In this document: positions 61,573 through 64,000 of the stretch, piece by piece
How positions within the stretch are numbered: the first letter of the stretch is position 1
Layout: every line of letters begins with the position of its first letter
NCBI RefSeq assembly: GCF_035967765.1
Contig: NZ_JAYWIT010000001.1
Direction: 5' to 3' (one strand)
Length of the DNA stretch: 64,000 nt
Source of the DNA: Conexibacter stalactiti
Lineage (GTDB): Bacteria; Actinomycetota; Thermoleophilia; Solirubrobacterales; Solirubrobacteraceae
Made by a program: the position numbers and the translations under genes
Notes under the pieces: generated by a model
The model's input: the letters and a program-made list of their open reading frames with translations, nothing else
What the model was told of the DNA's origin: nothing
Database searches by the model: none

Positions 61573-63381
61573 CTACTGCGCCAGCGTCGCCCAGATGGAG
61601 CGGATCAGCTCGCCAGCGCCGCTGTCGCCGTCGGCGGCGAGCTGGGCGAGCTGCGGCAGGCCGGTGTGGACGGCGAAGCCTTCGCCGAGTCTCCAGGAGG
61701 CGATCACGACCGTCTCGGCGTCGCTCTCGGGACCGGCGGTGGCGCTGTACTCAGCCGACGGCAGCACCGAGGCGAGCGCCTCGTAGCGGTCGTAGCCGCT
61801 GAAGTAGCCGCCCGTCTCGGCGAAGATCGGGCCGTCGAGCGTCGTCGTCAGCGCGACCGTCTCGCCGGGCGGCGCCTCGACCAGCGGCTGGCGCGGGCGG
61901 GCGCCGAGCGCGTCGGTCGCGGCGGCGGCGCTGGGACGGCTCAGGAGGCCGTCGTCGAGCCGCACGCCGCGGCGCAGCGAGTCGGTCCCGAGCGACCAGA
62001 CGCGGCCGCCCTCCTCGACGCGTCTGCGCAGGTCGCGCCGCAGCCGCGGGGTGATCCAGCGCGAGTCGCCGGCGAAGAGCGTGCCGCGGTAGCCGTCGAG
62101 CGGCGGTCCCTCGCCGCTCGCGAGCGCCGCGTCGGTCGTCAGCTCGTAGCGCAGCAGGTTGTCGTCGAGGAAGCGCAGCAGCGCGCCCTCCTGCGACGCG
62201 ACGCTGGCCGGCATGCCGTGCGCGAGCGGGCGGCCGAGCAGCACGCTTGCGTCGCGACCGCGAGCGGTCAGCACGTTCGGCATCCCGTCGCCGTCGTCGT
62301 CGACGGGGTTGAGCCCCTGCCACGTGATCGCGGGCAGCACGACGAGCACGCGCCGGTCGACCGGCGCGGAGACGACGAGCGGCACCTGCGTGCGGTGCGT
62401 TCTCGTCGCGATCGTCAGCACGTGCAGTCCGGCCTGCCCACGCGGCGCCCGCAGCCGCAGTCTCGAATCGCTCTCTCTGCCGCGCGCCAGCACCTGCGGC
62501 TCGCCGTAGCGCCGCAGCGCCCACGTGTATCTGCGGCCGCGCGCGTCGACGCGCACCGTCGTCACTCTCCCGGCCTGCACCGGAGCAATCGGCGGGGCGG
62601 CGGCGAGGTAGCGGATCGTCACGCCGGCGCGGCCTCTGACGGCGCCCGTTCTGGGCGGCAGCGCGGCCGGGAAGGTGCCGGCGTTGCCGGCGCGGTCGGC
62701 CGCCTCCAGCCCCATCAGGTACGTGCCGGCCGGGGCGGGGCTGCCGTCGATCGTGCCGTCCCAGGTGACCGACGCCTGGCGCTGGTCGATCGCGACCCGC
62801 TCGACGATCCGCGCCGGCTCGACGTCGGTCCGCCACACCTGCAGCTCGGCTCTGCGCCCCTCGGTCCCTCTGATCGCGACCGTGACGGCGTCGACGTCTC
62901 TCTGCGGCAGGAAGGCGGGGCCGCTGTCGCCCTCGGGCTCGACGGAGACGACGCGCGGCTTCGGCGGCTTCGTGTCGACGGCGATCTCGATGTCGGGCAG
63001 GTCGATCGTGCGGCCCTGCCGCAGCAGCGCGACGCGGACCTTGTAATAGCCGTCGGGGGCGACGCCGCCGTCTCTGACGCGGCCGTCCCAGAACCACTTC
63101 TCGCGCACCTTGCGCGGGACGCTGACGCCGTCGGCGACGGTCGCGACGATTCTGCCCTCGTCGTCGACGATCGAGATCGAGACGTCGTCGGCGTTGACGA
63201 GCCAGAAGGAGATCTTCGCGCGGCGCGGCTTGTCAGGATCGTCGGAGGCCGGCGAGAAGACGACGGAGACCTCCGGCCGCACGATCAGCGGCGGCGTCGA
63301 CTTCAGCTTCTGCGTGACGACGAACGCGCCGAGCGTCGCGACGACGAGCAGCGCGAAGACGATCCGGGCGGCGCGGGTCAA
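61573..63381 (-). CDS. membrane-anchored protein with FlgD-Ig-like repeats, function unknown
   Basis: A 602-residue protein with an N-terminal anchor (about 6-24). Two FlgD_Ig-like modules follow: DGYYKVRVALLRQGRTIDLPD (about residue 110) and PAPAGTYLMGLEAADRAGN (about 215). The C-terminal region (about 345-600), with VLVVLPAITWQGLNPVDDDGDGMP and later YRGTLFAGDSRWITP, resembles a glutamine-amidotransferase-like fold without an evident catalytic triad. Apparent start is TTG 63381, 7 bp after the stop of the LytR_C gene; no better start exists before the anchor. AGA codons are frequent. Confidence 0.6.
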   Translation of the reverse strand: MTRAARIVFALLVVATLGAFVVTQKLKSTPPLIVRPEVSVVFSPASDDPDKPRRAKISFWLVNADDVSISIVDDEGRIVATVADGVSVPRKVREKWFWDGRVRDGGVAPDGYYKVRVALLRQGRTIDLPDIEIAVDTKPPKPRVVSVEPEGDSGPAFLPQRDVDAVTVAIRGTEGRRAELQVWRTDVEPARIVERVAIDQRQASVTWDGTIDGSPAPAGTYLMGLEAADRAGNAGTFPAALPPRTGAVRGRAGVTIRYLAAAPPIAPVQAGRVTTVRVDARGRRYTWALRRYGEPQVLARGRESDSRLRLRAPRGQAGLHVLTIATRTHRTQVPLVVSAPVDRRVLVVLPAITWQGLNPVDDDGDGMPNVLTARGRDASVLLGRPLAHGMPASVASQEGALLRFLDDNLLRYELTTDAALASGEGPPLDGYRGTLFAGDSRWITPRLRRDLRRRVEEGGRVWSLGTDSLRRGVRLDDGLLSRPSAAAATDALGARPRQPLVEAPPGETVALTTTLDGPIFAETGGYFSGYDRYEALASVLPSAEYSATAGPESDAETVVIASWRLGEGFAVHTGLPQLAQLAADGDSGAGELIRSIWATLAQ

Positions 63382-63388
63382 CCGCGGA

Positions 63389-63928
63389 CTACTGCCTGTC
63401 GGCGCCGACGGTGACGACGACGTCCGCCGTGCACGAGCCGGTCGGCGCCGCGCAGGCGGTCTCCGACGACGGCTGGATCGCGTCGATCGCGTCGTCGGAG
63501 AGGCCGAGCGTTCTGGCGACTGCTCTCGCGTACGCCTCTCTGCCGTTGCGGTACTCGACGACCGTCACGGTGCGGGCGGAGTCGCCGGCGTCGGCGGCCG
63601 CGCCCTCCGGGTAGCCGGCTGCCGTCAGCTCTGCGAGCACTCTGCTGGCGAGACCTGTGACGCCGGTGCCGTTGAGCACCGTGACGCGAATGTCGGCCGG
63701 CTGGACGGAGGGCGTCTGCGCTCTCTGCGTCGACGCTCTTCTGGTCGCGCTTCTTCTCGTTCTGCTCTCGGGTCTGACGACCGCGGTCTGTCTGTCGGCG
63801 TCGTCACCGCCGCCGATCACCCCGGCGGCGTAGAGACCGCCGCCGACGACGACCAGCGCGAGCACGACGAAGAGGACGGCCGCGAGGCGGCGACGGCCGT
63901 GCGGCTTCTCCTCCTCCGGCGCGGGCAC
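63389..63928 (-). CDS. membrane protein with a LytR_C-type C-terminal domain; start uncertain, may run off the window
   Basis: A protein of at least 179 residues. A basic cytosolic start (PHGRRRLA) leads to one helix (about 15-34), then an Arg/Ser/Thr-rich linker. The C-terminal domain (about 77-175) has VTVLNGTGVTGLASRVLAEL and VEYRNGREAYARAVARTLG, the LytR_C fold found after LCP wall-ligase domains, here without one. GTG 63928 is used, but the frame stays open to base 64000, so the true start may lie outside. Probably co-transcribed with the FlgD-Ig-like gene. Confidence 0.75.
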   Translation of the reverse strand: MPAPEEEKPHGRRRLAAVLFVVLALVVVGGGLYAAGVIGGGDDADRQTAVVRPESRTRRSATRRASTQRAQTPSVQPADIRVTVLNGTGVTGLASRVLAELTAAGYPEGAAADAGDSARTVTVVEYRNGREAYARAVARTLGLSDDAIDAIQPSSETACAAPTGSCTADVVVTVGADRQ

Positions 63929-64000
63929 GCCGCGCGCGGCGCCGCCGGAGGCGCGCAGCGGCGCTGCCGGCTGCGGCCGGCCGCCGGGACGCGGCCGGGC

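Overview
The window is very GC-rich and gene-dense, with GTG/TTG starts beside ATG, GTGA/ATGA stop-start overlaps, an actinobacterial-type HemQ, a DtxR-family regulator and many paired ECF sigma/membrane genes. This points to a free-living high-GC actinomycete. The heavy regulator load and the absence of mycolic-acid or Streptomyces hallmarks make a Solirubrobacterales/Conexibacter-like soil organism the best guess, but that is inference. No rRNA, tRNA, CRISPR array, insertion sequence or prophage was recognised.

Layout. 0-5.4 kb: end of a CBM2-type secreted protein, a gamma-glutamylcyclotransferase-like gene, a Nudix gene, a TetR-controlled MFS exporter with a coupled SGNH esterase, and NudC. 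5.3-6.1 kb: hemQ, with a diverged duplicate of its 3' end directly downstream. 6.3-10.8 kb: two ECF sigma/membrane-protein pairs around small secreted proteins and an FHA protein. 11-18.5 kb: SirB1-like and DtxR genes behind a DtxR-type box, BioY, LapA-like, VapBC, ArfB, DoxX-like, a PAS-GGDEF-EAL protein and a polysaccharide deacetylase. 18.5-21.6 kb: PCMT, LacI and a HisD-family dehydrogenase.

21.7-41.5 kb is a catabolic island. It has two secreted right-handed beta-helix (GH28/pectate-lyase-like) proteins, a tightly overlapping five-gene operon (ceramidase-like hydrolase, SDR, enolase-superfamily enzyme, SDR, MBL hydrolase), a divergent D-2-hydroxyacid dehydrogenase with an acetoacetate-decarboxylase-like protein, a complete Dpp/Opp-type ABC importer, an NTF2-like/SDR pair and a GntR-FCD regulator. 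A shared AT-rich operator (core CTATAGCATcTAG) recurs in five intergenic regions spanning 27.2-40.8 kb and ties these units into one probable regulon. The substrate is unknown; a plant-cell-wall acidic sugar is plausible.

41.5-46.1 kb looks defence-like: an XRE regulator overlapping an orphan beta-class DNA methyltransferase, a lytic-transglycosylase-like gene, then a two-gene TIR-transmembrane plus DUF4231/SLATT-like operon with its own promoter. 46.1-53.2 kb: transketolase, a haloalkane dehalogenase coupled to a methyltransferase, an alpha/beta hydrolase, a PGRP amidase and a frameshifted small gene. 53.3-60.4 kb is a surface-polysaccharide locus (sugar transferase, three glycosyltransferases, flippase) with a GGDEF cyclase and a decayed toxin-antitoxin pair. 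60.5-64 kb: YqgE/AlgH, an unknown protein, and two membrane-anchored proteins (FlgD-Ig-like, LytR_C) at the right edge.
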